Numbered from the stretch's first letter, positions 1-8,411 are shown. The stretch: 64,000 nt of DNA from Brevibacillus sp042683565 (GCF_042683565.1 NZ_JBHUJW010000043.1:930001-994000); one strand, 5' to 3'. Numbers and translations are program-made. Notes: generated by a model from the sequence alone, not told the origin.

Positions 1-18
1 ATCCACAAAATCTCCGGT

Positions 19-76
19 TTGTCTAGCGTGCATTTTTTTGCACAAACACGCAAAGTATTGCATGCAAACTTTTGCA
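19..76 (-). promoter_or_regulatory. Cluster of TGCA palindromes beyond bkdR, possible sigma-54 enhancer sites
   Basis: Seen: two copies of TGCA-N6-TGCA, at 29-42 (extended to a 16-bp palindrome at 28-43) and 63-76, with a TTGCATGCAA palindrome at 58-67 between them. They lie just past the 3' end of the bkdR-like gene, so they would be upstream of the next minus-strand gene outside the window. In Bacillus, BkdR drives a branched-chain keto acid operon from a sigma-54 promoter that follows bkdR. That these are its activator sites is inference; no -24/-12 promoter is visible inside the window. Confidence 0.45.
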
Positions 77-87
77 CATTTGTCCGC

Positions 88-2157
88 TCAATCTTGCTGT
101 TCATCCGTCAACCCGAGCTTTTCCAGCTTGTAGTACAGGCTGCGAATGGAAATGTCCAGCCGCTTGGCCGCCAAGGTGCGATTGCCCCCCGCCGCCTTCA
201 GCTCGCGCAAAATATGCTCTCGCTCCGCCTCTTCCATCGCTTGCTTTAACGTCTTGCCCGTCGTTTGGAACGCTTTTTTCGGCGTGTTCTCGCTGGCGGC
301 CAGCCTTCGCTCCAGCGGGGGAAGGTACTGCGGCAAAATGATGCGCTCGTTGATCCGCATGTGGATCATGGCTCTGCCCAGCACGTTTTCCAGTTCGCGC
401 ACATTTCCCGGCCAATGGTAGGACAGCAAAATTTGCAGGGCCTGCTCGTCAATGTCTTCCACATTGCGCCCGTACTCGAGGTTGTACTTGCGCAGCAGGT
501 GCATGGCCAGCGGCTTGATGTCTTCCCGCCGCTGCCGAAGCGGAGGGATCTGGATGGGGACGACATGCAGGCGGTAGTACAAATCTTCACGGAACCTGCC
601 GGCGCTGATTGCCGATTCCAGATTGACATGGGTAGCCGTGATGACGCGCACGTCGATCGGGATCGGGTTCGTCCCGCCGACACGGACGACTTCCCGCTCC
701 TGCAATACGCGAAGAAGCATGACTTGCATGCTCATGGACAGCTCGCCGATTTCGTCGAGAAAGATCGTTCCACCGCTCGCCTCTTCAAACAGGCCGCGCT
801 TGCCGCCTCTGCGGGCACCCGTAAACGCGCCTTCTTCGTAGCCGAACAGCTCGCTCTCCAGCAGGCTTTCGGAAATGGCCGCACAGTTGACGCGGATAAA
901 CTGCTTGTATTTGCGTTCGCTCGCGTTGTGGATCGCATGGGCAAACAACTCCTTGCCCGTTCCTGACTCTCCCCGCAGCAAAACCGTCGCGGGTGTCAAC
1001 GCCGCCTGCTGGGCCTGCTCGATCGCCGTGCGCATCGGCTCGCTGTACCCGATAATATCTGCAAAGCTGTATTTCGCCTCCAGCGTGCGAATAATACGGC
1101 GCGCCTTTTCCAGTTCTTCTGTCAGTTGTTTGAACTCGGACACGTCGTGGATGACCCCGACGCTGCCCTTCAGTTCGCCGTCGACCATGACAGGCGCCAC
1201 GTTGACGACGACATCCTTGCGCTTGGGACCGAGCTTCATCGGCACGCCCCGGACGGCCTTTTTCGTCTTCAGCACTTGCATATGCATACTTTCGCCCTCG
1301 GATATGTCCACCGTGGCAGGCTTGCCGATGATATCGTCCTGTGTCAGCCCCGTGATCCTCGTATACGCCGGGTTGATCAACAGTCCGTTTCCATTTTTGT
1401 CCACCACGGAGATTGCCTCGTCCGACGAGTCGATAATCGCCTGGAGCATGCTTTGCAGCTCCTTTAAATTCGTCACTTCTTCCGCGAGCGCCATGATCTC
1501 CGTAATGTCGCGGAAAATCGCGACGGCGCCGACGACTTCGCCCCGTTCATTGCGGACGGGCACCCGGTTGGTAATGATGCGCGTCTGGTTGGGCAGGATC
1601 TGTTCCTGGTTCAGTTCAGGCGACCCCGTCTCCAATACAATATGTAACCGAGTGTTGGGTATACGCTGTGTGACGTTGGTGCCCAGCACTTCGCTCGCTT
1701 CTATGCCCATCAAACGTTCGGCTGCCTTGTTGAACAGCGTGATGACGCCTTGCCGATTCACCCCGATGATCGCATCGTGGGTGGAGTTGAGCATCGTTTC
1801 CCGTTCCCGTTCATTTTGCGTCAGGACAGCAATCAGCTTGTCGCGCTCGCGGATCAGCTTCATGACGATGCGCGTTAATGTCCCGGGGATGAGCACGGTG
1901 TTTTCCCGTTTCAGATGGCGCAAATGCTTGTACTCCCCCAAATCTCCTGTCGCTTCCAAAATTACGTCCAGATCGTCGGTCAAGTACGGGCGGTAATCGA
2001 TGTCTGTCTTGATGCCAAAGGAGCGCGCCAATTCGAGCCCAGGGGCGTCCGGGCGGTGATCAATGACGGCCACGATCTCGATCCTCTCCATTCGGTGCAG
2101 CATGCGCAGCAGAGCGCTTCCGCCCCGTCCGGCACCAACGATGAGCAGCTTGTGCAT
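88..2157 (-). CDS. bkdR: Sigma-54-dependent transcriptional activator, BkdR/YqiR-like
   Basis: This 689-residue protein is an enhancer-binding activator of sigma-54 RNA polymerase. It has an N-terminal Rossmann-like segment (GAGRGG near residue 7), two PAS domains (about 125-235 and 240-360), a central AAA+ domain with Walker A GESGTGKE and the GAFTGA loop that contacts sigma-54, and a C-terminal Fis-type HTH (NRTLAAKRLDIS). In Bacillus this architecture belongs to BkdR, which activates branched-chain amino acid and keto acid catabolism. The ATG at 2157 is chosen because GAGGGGG lies just upstream; an in-frame extension to 2274 has no such site. The Rossmann and PAS parts presumably sense a metabolite. 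The target operon would lie to the left of the window. Confidence 0.88.
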   Translation of the reverse strand: MHKLLIVGAGRGGSALLRMLHRMERIEIVAVIDHRPDAPGLELARSFGIKTDIDYRPYLTDDLDVILEATGDLGEYKHLRHLKRENTVLIPGTLTRIVMKLIRERDKLIAVLTQNERERETMLNSTHDAIIGVNRQGVITLFNKAAERLMGIEASEVLGTNVTQRIPNTRLHIVLETGSPELNQEQILPNQTRIITNRVPVRNERGEVVGAVAIFRDITEIMALAEEVTNLKELQSMLQAIIDSSDEAISVVDKNGNGLLINPAYTRITGLTQDDIIGKPATVDISEGESMHMQVLKTKKAVRGVPMKLGPKRKDVVVNVAPVMVDGELKGSVGVIHDVSEFKQLTEELEKARRIIRTLEAKYSFADIIGYSEPMRTAIEQAQQAALTPATVLLRGESGTGKELFAHAIHNASERKYKQFIRVNCAAISESLLESELFGYEEGAFTGARRGGKRGLFEEASGGTIFLDEIGELSMSMQVMLLRVLQEREVVRVGGTNPIPIDVRVITATHVNLESAISAGRFREDLYYRLHVVPIQIPPLRQRREDIKPLAMHLLRKYNLEYGRNVEDIDEQALQILLSYHWPGNVRELENVLGRAMIHMRINERIILPQYLPPLERRLAASENTPKKAFQTTGKTLKQAMEEAEREHILRELKAAGGNRTLAAKRLDISIRSLYYKLEKLGLTDEQQD

Positions 2158-2230
2158 GTGTGCCCCCTCACTTTTTGCAATCATACTCGTTACCATTGTA
2201 CTCGAATGGTTCGGGGTTGGACAGGAACAG

Positions 2231-2243
2231 TTGTCTAGCGTGC
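2231..2243 (+). repeat. 13-bp direct repeat also found at 19-31
   Basis: TTGTCTAGCGTGC occurs here, between bkdR and yqzF, and again at 19-31 beyond the other end of bkdR, in the same orientation. Both copies are intergenic. A shared regulator site is possible, but no known operator was recognised. Confidence 0.5.
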
Positions 2244-2332
2244 GCTCGCTCGTGTGTCGCTCGCTTATGGACAAGCCCGTGCGCTTTCGCTATGATGAAG
2301 GGTGTGATGAGAATGAAAGGTGTGAATCACCC

Positions 2333-2593
2333 TTGGTAGTGCAAAAGCTGATCGCCCTTCTGATTATGGTGATTCCGGCGGCAATCGCCATGTACGGAAT
2401 CAAACTGATCCGGGATGCGCTCTTTTACTCCACTGCCCCCGACGTGAGCTTCCTGTGGGGCAAGCTGATTGCCGGCATTTTATGCTTTGCCATTCCCGTA
2501 CTGTTTATCGGGGGCTTCATCCTGCACCATGACCGCAAAAAAAATCGGGTTCAGCCGCGTTTCATGATCCCCGATCCAGACGAAGACGAGTAG
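2333..2593 (+). CDS. yqzF: DUF2627 small membrane protein, YqzF-like
   Basis: A protein of about 86 residues with two hydrophobic membrane segments: an N-terminal one (KLIALLIMVIPAAIAMYGIK) and a second around LIAGILCFAIPVLFIGGFIL. It ends in a charged tail (DPDEDE). This matches the DUF2627/YqzF family, which in Bacillus neighbours bkdR; no function is known. The start is uncertain: TTG at 2333 has AAAGGTG about 10 bases upstream, and GTG at 2339 is the alternative. A longer in-frame extension upstream overlaps the bkdR leader and looks non-coding. The gene diverges from bkdR and converges on the glycosyltransferase at 2605. Confidence 0.75.
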   Translation: MVVQKLIALLIMVIPAAIAMYGIKLIRDALFYSTAPDVSFLWGKLIAGILCFAIPVLFIGGFILHHDRKKNRVQPRFMIPDPDEDE

Positions 2594-2604
2594 ACCAGGA
2601 CGGT

Positions 2605-3528
2605 TCATCCGCCTGGTTCTTCTATTGTTTCCGCTTCTTTTGCTCTGCCCCACCTGTCCAGCCAGTCGAGCCAACCGCAGCGCTCAATCAGCGCCGAGAT
2701 GGAGACGAACTCGGCCAAGATGTGTACGCCGATGAGCAGGAGCAGGATGGTCATCTGAAGCGACAGCGGCGTTCCCACGACGAACGAGTAGCCTGCACAA
2801 AACCCGAGCGTATTGGAGCCTGTATCCCCCAACATGACGCGCCCGCAGGCATCGTGGGAAAAAGACAGGCAAGTGGCCATGAGCAGAGGAATCTGCCACA
2901 CTGCGTGCGCGTACAGATACTCTGTGCCAGTAAGGCTGTAGCCGATGCCAAGTGCGATCAGCTCCAGCAGCCAAAATACCTTGATCGCCCGTGCCGGACG
3001 CAGGTCAAACAGGTTGAGGGCATTTGCGGAAATGGCAAGCAGGCAGGCAGCAGGCAGCCACTCCCCGATCCGCAGGGGTCCCGGTGCCAACAAGGCAAGA
3101 GCGATCACAGCCGACGTTCCGCTCACGCCCCACAGCTTCCGCATGCCGCTCGTCACTCTGCCTTCCCGCAACAGCATCCCGAAATGACCCCGAAACCCTT
3201 TCGCAAGCTTGTCCAGCGAGCAGTCGTCCTGCCATCCCCAAAAGGCGACGGCGATCATCCCGATCCCCAGCAATGCGCCTTCTCTCCAAGTGGTGGCATC
3301 GACTCCAACCGCGCCCAGGTAAAGCAGCATGGCCGCGAGCGAGAGCGCTGCAGAGCAGACGATTACCGTTCCTCCTGCCGTCAGCACTTGTCTGCCGCGG
3401 TAGTTCGTCCGATGCATCCCCCGCTCCCGCAGCTTTTTGCACACGGCGGCAAACAGCGGGCGATGGATCACAGCAGGCAGAAGGAGACCGATTGCTGCCG
3501 CTACAAGCCGCTGCGTGTCCACAGACAT
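2605..3528 (-). CDS. MraY/WecA-like family 4 glycosyltransferase (sugar-1-phosphate transferase)
   Basis: An integral membrane protein of about 307 residues with many hydrophobic segments. It resembles the polyprenyl-phosphate N-acetylhexosamine-1-phosphate transferases: an Asp-Asp pair in WGWQDDCSLDKLAKGF, an NALNLFD motif and a GDTGSNTLG loop. In MraY/WecA the middle motif is usually NxxNxxDGxxG; here it is NLFDLRPARA, so the substrate may differ. The start overlaps the upstream family 2 transferase by 28 bases. GGGAGG abuts the ATG at 3528 and sits 7 bases before an in-frame GTG at 3522, which may be the true start. It is the last gene of the steA-steB cluster and probably makes a lipid-linked sugar with its neighbour. 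Confidence 0.8.
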   Translation of the reverse strand: MSVDTQRLVAAAIGLLLPAVIHRPLFAAVCKKLRERGMHRTNYRGRQVLTAGGTVIVCSAALSLAAMLLYLGAVGVDATTWREGALLGIGMIAVAFWGWQDDCSLDKLAKGFRGHFGMLLREGRVTSGMRKLWGVSGTSAVIALALLAPGPLRIGEWLPAACLLAISANALNLFDLRPARAIKVFWLLELIALGIGYSLTGTEYLYAHAVWQIPLLMATCLSFSHDACGRVMLGDTGSNTLGFCAGYSFVVGTPLSLQMTILLLLIGVHILAEFVSISALIERCGWLDWLDRWGRAKEAETIEEPGG

Positions 3529-4196
3529 CCCTCCCACCACTTCCGGCAGAGTGCGCGGCCAATCGCCACGAACTCTTTCCCCCGATGGCAATATCCTGAC
3601 AGATCGTTTCCTGTCTCCCGATGCGTGAACCGAACGGGAACTTCCATGACTCTGTAACCTGCCCGCAAGGCATCGACCGTCAAGCCGACTTCGACGCCGA
3701 AGCCTTTATCGAGCTTGCCCGTTCGCTGCAAAATTTCCCTGCGGACCGCACGCTGCCCGGACAGAGGAGCGGCCGCTTCAAATCCCGTCAACCAGCGAAT
3801 GCCGTGACGGGCCAATCCTTTTGCCAGGCTCAACCCCGCTTTTGTCTTCGGAGGCGGGAGCACGGCCACCGCCATATCACAGACCCCTTCGATCACGGGC
3901 GTCAAAAGATGGGCGGCCTCTGCGGCACTCTCCCGCAAGTCGCCGTCGAGCAGCAGCACGACTTCACCTGACGCTTGCCGCCAGCCCGTTTGCAGAGCCG
4001 CCCCTTTTCCCCGGTTCACAGGCAGGGAAATGACGAGATCCGCCCATTTCTTCGCCAGCTCCCCGGTCCCGTCGTCGCTGCCGTCGTCGACCACGATCAG
4101 CTCGTGACAAAAAAAGCGTTCACGGATCGCGCGCAGCGTGGCGCCAATCGCCTCTGCCTCATTGTAAGCCGGAATGACTGCGCTAACCTTTTTCAC
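3501..4196 (-). CDS. Family 2 glycosyltransferase
   Basis: A GT-A fold glycosyltransferase of 231 residues that moves a sugar from a nucleotide-sugar donor. The nucleotide-binding start (VSAVIPAYNEAEAIGATL), the VVDDGSDDGT element and the DxD-type motif LLDGDLRE are all present. There is no membrane segment, so it should act at the cytoplasmic face. The acceptor is unknown. It starts at a GTG preceded by GAGGGTGG and overlaps the end of steB by 14 bases and the start of the family 4 transferase by 28, so the four genes are translationally tight. The C-terminal region (VEVPVRFTHRETGNDLSGY-like) resembles dolichol-phosphate-mannose synthase-type enzymes. Confidence 0.85.
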   Translation of the reverse strand: MKKVSAVIPAYNEAEAIGATLRAIRERFFCHELIVVDDGSDDGTGELAKKWADLVISLPVNRGKGAALQTGWRQASGEVVLLLDGDLRESAAEAAHLLTPVIEGVCDMAVAVLPPPKTKAGLSLAKGLARHGIRWLTGFEAAAPLSGQRAVRREILQRTGKLDKGFGVEVGLTVDALRAGYRVMEVPVRFTHRETGNDLSGYCHRGKEFVAIGRALCRKWWEGCLWTRSGL

Positions 4197-4746
4197 GGTC
4201 CACCCTCATCTCCGTCAGCAATTTTTGCACCTTCTCCAGCAACGCCCACTGCTTGGCCGGGGAATCAGGAACTTGCTCTACCAGCAGCCAGTGGCGCGGT
4301 CCTTCCAGCCCCTCCACCCACGACGGTTTTTCATGGGAGAAGATGAGCAGCAGTCCATTGCCCTTTTCCAGCGAAGCCCCCTTCTCGTAAGGAAGCACGT
4401 CTACGCCGACCGAAGACAGCAAGCGCTGGAGAGGCGCCATCTTCAGGTCCGGCTGGTGCCAGATGTACACCTTGCTGCCCGACAAGTCCGGGGAGTAGCG
4501 CATCGCCATCAAATGGATGACTTCCTCGTTGCTGCGCTCGACCTCCATGAGCAGCCGGTTCATTTGCTGTTTGAGTTCGTTGTTGCTTTTCAGCGCTTTG
4601 TCATATTTCGCTTCCATCTTGGCCAGCACTTCCTGTTCGCCGACTGCAAACCAGTTGTGTCCAGCCATGCCTCCCAGCAAAATTCCAACGCCAAGCGCGA
4701 CAAAAACTGCCGTCAGCGACAGCAGGTGGTACCGAAAGTGGATCAT
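4183..4746 (-). CDS. steB: SteB/MctB family membrane-anchored protein (copper transporter MctB-like)
   Basis: A 187-residue protein with one N-terminal membrane segment (SLTAVFVALGVGILLGG), then a coiled coil (about 35-75) and a soluble domain, presumably outside the membrane. The MIHFRYHLLSLTAVFVALG start is characteristic of the MctB/SteB family. In mycobacteria the family was named for copper handling, and in corynebacteria SteB works with SteA at the division site. The neighbouring steA favours the second role, but that is inference. TTAGGAGG precedes the ATG. It lies 12 bases after steA. Confidence 0.8.
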   Translation of the reverse strand: MIHFRYHLLSLTAVFVALGVGILLGGMAGHNWFAVGEQEVLAKMEAKYDKALKSNNELKQQMNRLLMEVERSNEEVIHLMAMRYSPDLSGSKVYIWHQPDLKMAPLQRLLSSVGVDVLPYEKGASLEKGNGLLLIFSHEKPSWVEGLEGPRHWLLVEQVPDSPAKQWALLEKVQKLLTEMRVDREKG

Positions 4747-4758
4747 GTGTGCCGCCTC

Positions 4759-5925
4759 CTAAAATGACCACGTGCGCCACTGCGTCCACAGCATTTGCGC
4801 GGCGTGGCGGGCTACGGGGTTGATCGCGAGCGCTGCTGTGATCGGGGTAAGCATGGCCGCTACACACCACCCCCAAAGCTTCCACGACCAGCGCGGCTGA
4901 TAGAGTTGGTTCACCCCTTTGGCGTCGATCAGCTTCGTCCCGATCCTGGTGCGGACAAGCAGTGTGCTCGCCATCCCTTTGCGCCCTTTTTCCAGAAAAT
5001 CAATCATGCTGGTGTGCGTGCCGATCGTCACGATCAGCTCAGCGTTTTTTTCAAAAGCGAGCAGCATGGCGACATCTTCGCTCGTGCCTGGAGCCGGTAG
5101 CACATGACAGTCCAGACCGAGCCGCTCGACGCGCTCCTTGCCCGGTGCTCTCCCGTCGGAAAATGCGTGCACGACGATTTCTGCGCCGCACAGGAGCGCT
5201 TTATCCGTGACGCTATCCATGTCGCCGACGATGAGATCCGGTTTGTACCCGTTCTGCATGAGCGCATCGGCTCCGCCGTCCACGCCGATGAGCACCGGGC
5301 GATATTCCCGTATGTACGAATGAAGCGTCTGCAGGTCCTCCCGGTAATGCTTGCCCCTGACAACGACGATCACGTGGCGGTTGTCCATTTTCGTCCGCAG
5401 GTCCAGGGAACATAACGGCTTCAGGAACAAATCCTTTTCCTGGAGCGCGTACTGGAGGGTATTGTCAATAAAGCGGGAAAGAGTCTCGTCGAGCGCGTCG
5501 GTTGCCTGCCGCCACTTCGCCTGTACCTGTTCCTCGGTCACGCTCTGCAAAGGAATGACGCGCGAGTCCCCCGCAGCGGAATACACGTGCAGGCAGCCGT
5601 TCACGATCCATGCCCGGCAGCCATCCAGCTCGTCTGTCAGCTTGGGGGCGGACCATTCAGCAGGTATTTCATACAGGGCCACACCGGCAGAAAGAAGCTT
5701 GCGCGCCCCTTCTGCCGGATAGAGCCCGGTCATGTAAGGGGAAAGATTGATGACTGCCTGCACGCCTGTGTCCAGCAAGGCAAGGGCAGCCATTTCGTCT
5801 ACATCCGGATGGTCGATGAGCGCGATGTGGTCACAGCCTAGCCGTTTGCATAGTTGCTTGGTCCGGCGATCCGCCATGATGATCGCCGAACGCGATTGGG
5901 CACCACGGTTTTTTTGCCTGTTCAC
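4759..5925 (-). CDS. steA: SteA family cytokinesis-associated protein with thiamin pyrophosphokinase-like domain
   Basis: A protein of about 388 residues. The central part contains GVDGGADAL and KPDLIVGDMDSV, typical of thiamin-pyrophosphokinase-like folds, and the C-terminal end holds hydrophobic segments (WGWCVAAMLTPITAALAI). This is the SteA layout known from actinobacteria, where SteA and SteB affect cell separation. No thiamin role is suggested by the context. The GTG at 5925 is preferred: GGAGG lies about 8 bases before it, whereas the GTG at 5934 overlaps that site. It is the first gene of the steA-steB-glycosyltransferase cluster. Confidence 0.82.
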   Translation of the reverse strand: MNRQKNRGAQSRSAIIMADRRTKQLCKRLGCDHIALIDHPDVDEMAALALLDTGVQAVINLSPYMTGLYPAEGARKLLSAGVALYEIPAEWSAPKLTDELDGCRAWIVNGCLHVYSAAGDSRVIPLQSVTEEQVQAKWRQATDALDETLSRFIDNTLQYALQEKDLFLKPLCSLDLRTKMDNRHVIVVVRGKHYREDLQTLHSYIREYRPVLIGVDGGADALMQNGYKPDLIVGDMDSVTDKALLCGAEIVVHAFSDGRAPGKERVERLGLDCHVLPAPGTSEDVAMLLAFEKNAELIVTIGTHTSMIDFLEKGRKGMASTLLVRTRIGTKLIDAKGVNQLYQPRWSWKLWGWCVAAMLTPITAALAINPVARHAAQMLWTQWRTWSF

Positions 5926-6030
5926 CTGCTCCACCTCCGCCCATAGTATGCTAAAAATTCCCTTCTTTCATGCGCCGGAGAACTGGAAAAAGTCTTCCGC
6001 GGCAGGGCTGCGTACACACCGGATTGAAGC

Positions 6031-6072
6031 GAAAATAAGAAAAAGAGGCTGCGCCATCATGCGCAACCTCTT
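6031..6072 (-). terminator. Rho-independent terminator of the DUF2759 gene
   Basis: A hairpin (AAGAGGCTGCGC against GCGCAACCTCTT, with one mismatched pair) is followed on the minus strand by TTTTTCTTATTTT. It lies 21 bases past the stop of the small membrane gene and upstream of steA, so steA needs its own promoter. Confidence 0.75.
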
Positions 6073-6092
6073 CTTAATCCATGTGAAAATGA

Positions 6093-6269
6093 CTACGCGC
6101 CTTTCGTTGCGTAATAAATAATCAAACCGTCGGCAAACAGGAATACCAGCAAGGAAATGATACCGAAACCGATTGCAAATTTGTTTTTCGCCTTGAACGA
6201 ATTGATACAGCCCCAAGCAATGAAAATCGTAAAGATGAACATGAGGAAATCAAACAAAACCACTTTCAT
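6093..6269 (-). CDS. DUF2759 small membrane protein
   Basis: A 58-residue protein made almost entirely of two hydrophobic segments (FDFLMFIFTIFIAWGCI and FGIISLLVFLFADGLIIYY) around a basic turn (KAKNKF). It fits the DUF2759 family of Bacillales; function unknown. The ATG at 6269 is chosen because AAAGGAG lies 9 bases upstream; the in-frame extension to 6374 has none. Confidence 0.75.
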   Translation of the reverse strand: MKVVLFDFLMFIFTIFIAWGCINSFKAKNKFAIGFGIISLLVFLFADGLIIYYATKGA

Positions 6270-6418
6270 GAATATGACAACTCCTTTACCAAGATGAAAC
6301 GAACCGGAATACAATGGCAATTCCATTATATAGCCTTGCCAATTATGAAACAAGCATATCCAAATTTGTGACAAACGATTTCACAATTTGCGCGAAGGCC
6401 GGTTTTCTTTATTGTTCC

Positions 6419-7195
6419 TCAAGCTTTCGCACCTATCCAGATCGTCCAGTGGTCTTGTTCCTCGATCGTTTGTTGTTGCGCCATCTTTTCACCGATTCGC
6501 ACCACAAGCGTACGGAGTTGTTCGTCGTCCAGCTCGTGCAGGATCGAACGCCCTGTTCGCGCCAACAAATCGGCCTTCAGCTCCGCCCATTGTCCATACC
6601 TCCGTCGCACTTCCCACAACGGCTTTGTCTCGATCTGGACGAAGCCGCATTTCTGCAGCGCCTCCCGTACTTTCGCATCCTTGGGCCGTCTTTTCGCTTC
6701 TTTTTCCAGCAGATGCGGAAACTGCTCCAGGAAGTAGCCGCGAAAATGCGTGGGGGAAGGCGGCATCAGCACATCTTCCATCGTCCGGTCCTGAATGATG
6801 AGGACGCCCCCCGGCGCAAGCAACCGCCATGCTTCCTCGACGAACGGCTCCAGCTCGAGCAGGTGATGCACCAGGGCGCGGGCGAATACGACATCTGCGC
6901 TGCTGTCCGGCAGACCCGTGGCGTGTGCGGCCCTGCGCAAAAAGGTAATGCGTTTCTCCTCGCGGCAATTGTCCCTGGCCGCTTTCAGCATCACCTCGGA
7001 GAAATCGACGCCAATCACCGACTCCGCTCCCATATCCGCCCACGCCTTGCTGTAGATGCCTCCTCCACACCCGGCGTCGACCACTCTTTTTCCTCGGGGA
7101 TCGAGGATGGACTGCATCGCCTGGCGCCAGGTTTCATCGGCTGTCCGGCCTATGTACGCGCTTTGGTTTTCTTCTGCATGGAAGTCGATACCCAC
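6419..7195 (-). CDS. Class I SAM-dependent methyltransferase
   Basis: A 258-residue enzyme with the S-adenosylmethionine motif VVDAGCGGGIYSKAW (about residues 38-52), the acidic VIGVDFS strand and the LLAPGGVLIIQD strand expected of UbiE/type-11 methyltransferases. The substrate is unknown. It starts at a GTG with GGAGGTGA 6-7 bases upstream, overlapping the stop region of the VOC gene, and is the third gene of the 8367-6419 operon. Confidence 0.85.
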   Translation of the reverse strand: MGIDFHAEENQSAYIGRTADETWRQAMQSILDPRGKRVVDAGCGGGIYSKAWADMGAESVIGVDFSEVMLKAARDNCREEKRITFLRRAAHATGLPDSSADVVFARALVHHLLELEPFVEEAWRLLAPGGVLIIQDRTMEDVLMPPSPTHFRGYFLEQFPHLLEKEAKRRPKDAKVREALQKCGFVQIETKPLWEVRRRYGQWAELKADLLARTGRSILHELDDEQLRTLVVRIGEKMAQQQTIEEQDHWTIWIGAKA

Positions 7196-7196
7196 G

Positions 7197-7571
7197 TCAT
7201 TTCACCTCCATGAACTCCAGTCGGTTGCCAAACGGGTCTTCCGCAAAAAAGCGGATCACTCCCGGAATCTCGTCATCGATGCGGTAGGCGACGCCATGCT
7301 CCTGCAAATGCTCCATCAGACGCTCGATGTGGTGTACCAGAAATGCCGGGTGTGCTTTTTTGGCCGGCTGGAAGCTGTTCTCTACGCCGACGTGGATCAT
7401 CTGCGGTCCGCACTGAAACCATGCCCCTCCGCGCACTTGCAGCTTCTCCGGCTTTGGCACTTCCGTCATTCCCAGCAGCTCTCCAAAAAAGCGGCGCGCC
7501 TCCACTTCGCAGCCCGGCGGCGCAGCAAGCTGTACATGGTCAATGCCCTTCCATTCAAATGTATGCTTCAT
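7197..7571 (-). CDS. VOC (glyoxalase/bleomycin-resistance-like) family protein
   Basis: A 124-residue single-module VOC protein. It opens with IDHVQLAAPPG and closes with IRFFAEDPFGNRLEFME, which give the usual metal-side His and Glu positions. VOC proteins include lyases, dioxygenases and drug-binding resistance proteins, so a specific reaction cannot be given. It overlaps the upstream methyltransferase by 17 bases and abuts the downstream one, so all three are probably co-transcribed. Confidence 0.82.
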   Translation of the reverse strand: MKHTFEWKGIDHVQLAAPPGCEVEARRFFGELLGMTEVPKPEKLQVRGGAWFQCGPQMIHVGVENSFQPAKKAHPAFLVHHIERLMEHLQEHGVAYRIDDEIPGVIRFFAEDPFGNRLEFMEVK

Positions 7572-8367
7572 GTGTCGAATCTCTTTTCGTTTTTTCGGCG
7601 AGCACCATCCACTCCTCGATCTGGTGGGTGGTTACACGGCCCTCTTCTACTTTCAAGTCCAAATATTCTTTCTGTCTGGCAGTCGCGGTGAGCAGGGCGT
7701 TTTCCACGCTTTTCTCCTGCTCCCTGGACTCGGATGTGCGCTTCACCCACTCGGGAAACGCGAATTTTTTGACCCGGTGCCGTTGCATTCTGCCGGTCAG
7801 GCCATGCCGGGCAAAAAGGTTGCGCCATTCTTCGGGAGACAGGCAGCGGACATGGCTGGGATCGCGCAATTGTTCGATCCGGTTCATAAACTCCGCCAGA
7901 TCGGGGTCATCTGGCGCGACATTATCAATGAACAGGAACCGTCCGCCCGGCCGCAGCACACGGCTCACTTCGCGGATAAATGCTTCCGGGTCCGGAAAGT
8001 GGTGCGCGGCGATCCGGCAGGTGACTGCATCAAAAGATTCATCCAGAAATGGCAGCGCCTCTGCATCCGCCTGTACATACAGGATGCGCTCTGCTTTGGC
8101 CATGCGATTCGCACGGCTCGCCGCCTCGAGCATCGGCCTTGTCAGGTCCGTTGCCACGACCAGCTCTACGTGCGCGGACAGCTTGCGCGCCACATGCCCT
8201 CCTCCCGTCGCAATGTCGAGAACAACCCACTCTTCGGCAGGCTGCAGCCAGTTCACCAGCATGTCCAAATCGTCCCCTTTGGCATGAATCGCGCTCGTGA
8301 CATACTCTTCCGCATTTCTACCGAATTGTGCCTGAGCCTCCTTTTTGACCTCTTCTTTCTTTCTCAT
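7555..8367 (-). CDS. Class I SAM-dependent methyltransferase, UbiE-like
   Basis: A 270-residue methyltransferase with VLDIATGGGHVARKL as the cofactor motif (near residue 49), VVATDLT as the acidic strand and VLRPGGRFLFIDN as the last core strand. It resembles ubiquinone/menaquinone-type C-methyltransferases, but menaquinone genes are not nearby, so the substrate is open. GGCAGGAGG precedes the ATG. It is the first gene of a three-gene operon and is divergent from the LysR gene at 8468. Confidence 0.85.
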   Translation of the reverse strand: MRKKEEVKKEAQAQFGRNAEEYVTSAIHAKGDDLDMLVNWLQPAEEWVVLDIATGGGHVARKLSAHVELVVATDLTRPMLEAASRANRMAKAERILYVQADAEALPFLDESFDAVTCRIAAHHFPDPEAFIREVSRVLRPGGRFLFIDNVAPDDPDLAEFMNRIEQLRDPSHVRCLSPEEWRNLFARHGLTGRMQRHRVKKFAFPEWVKRTSESREQEKSVENALLTATARQKEYLDLKVEEGRVTTHQIEEWMVLAEKTKRDSTHEAYI

Positions 8368-8411
8368 TCAGAACACCTCCTGCCACTATCATATTCCAAT
8401 CTTCTCCGGCT

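Noticed and set aside
875..1996. Long open frame opposite bkdR
   Set aside because: It is fully antisense to a gene with clear domains, has no ribosome binding site and low-complexity Ser/Arg-rich translation.
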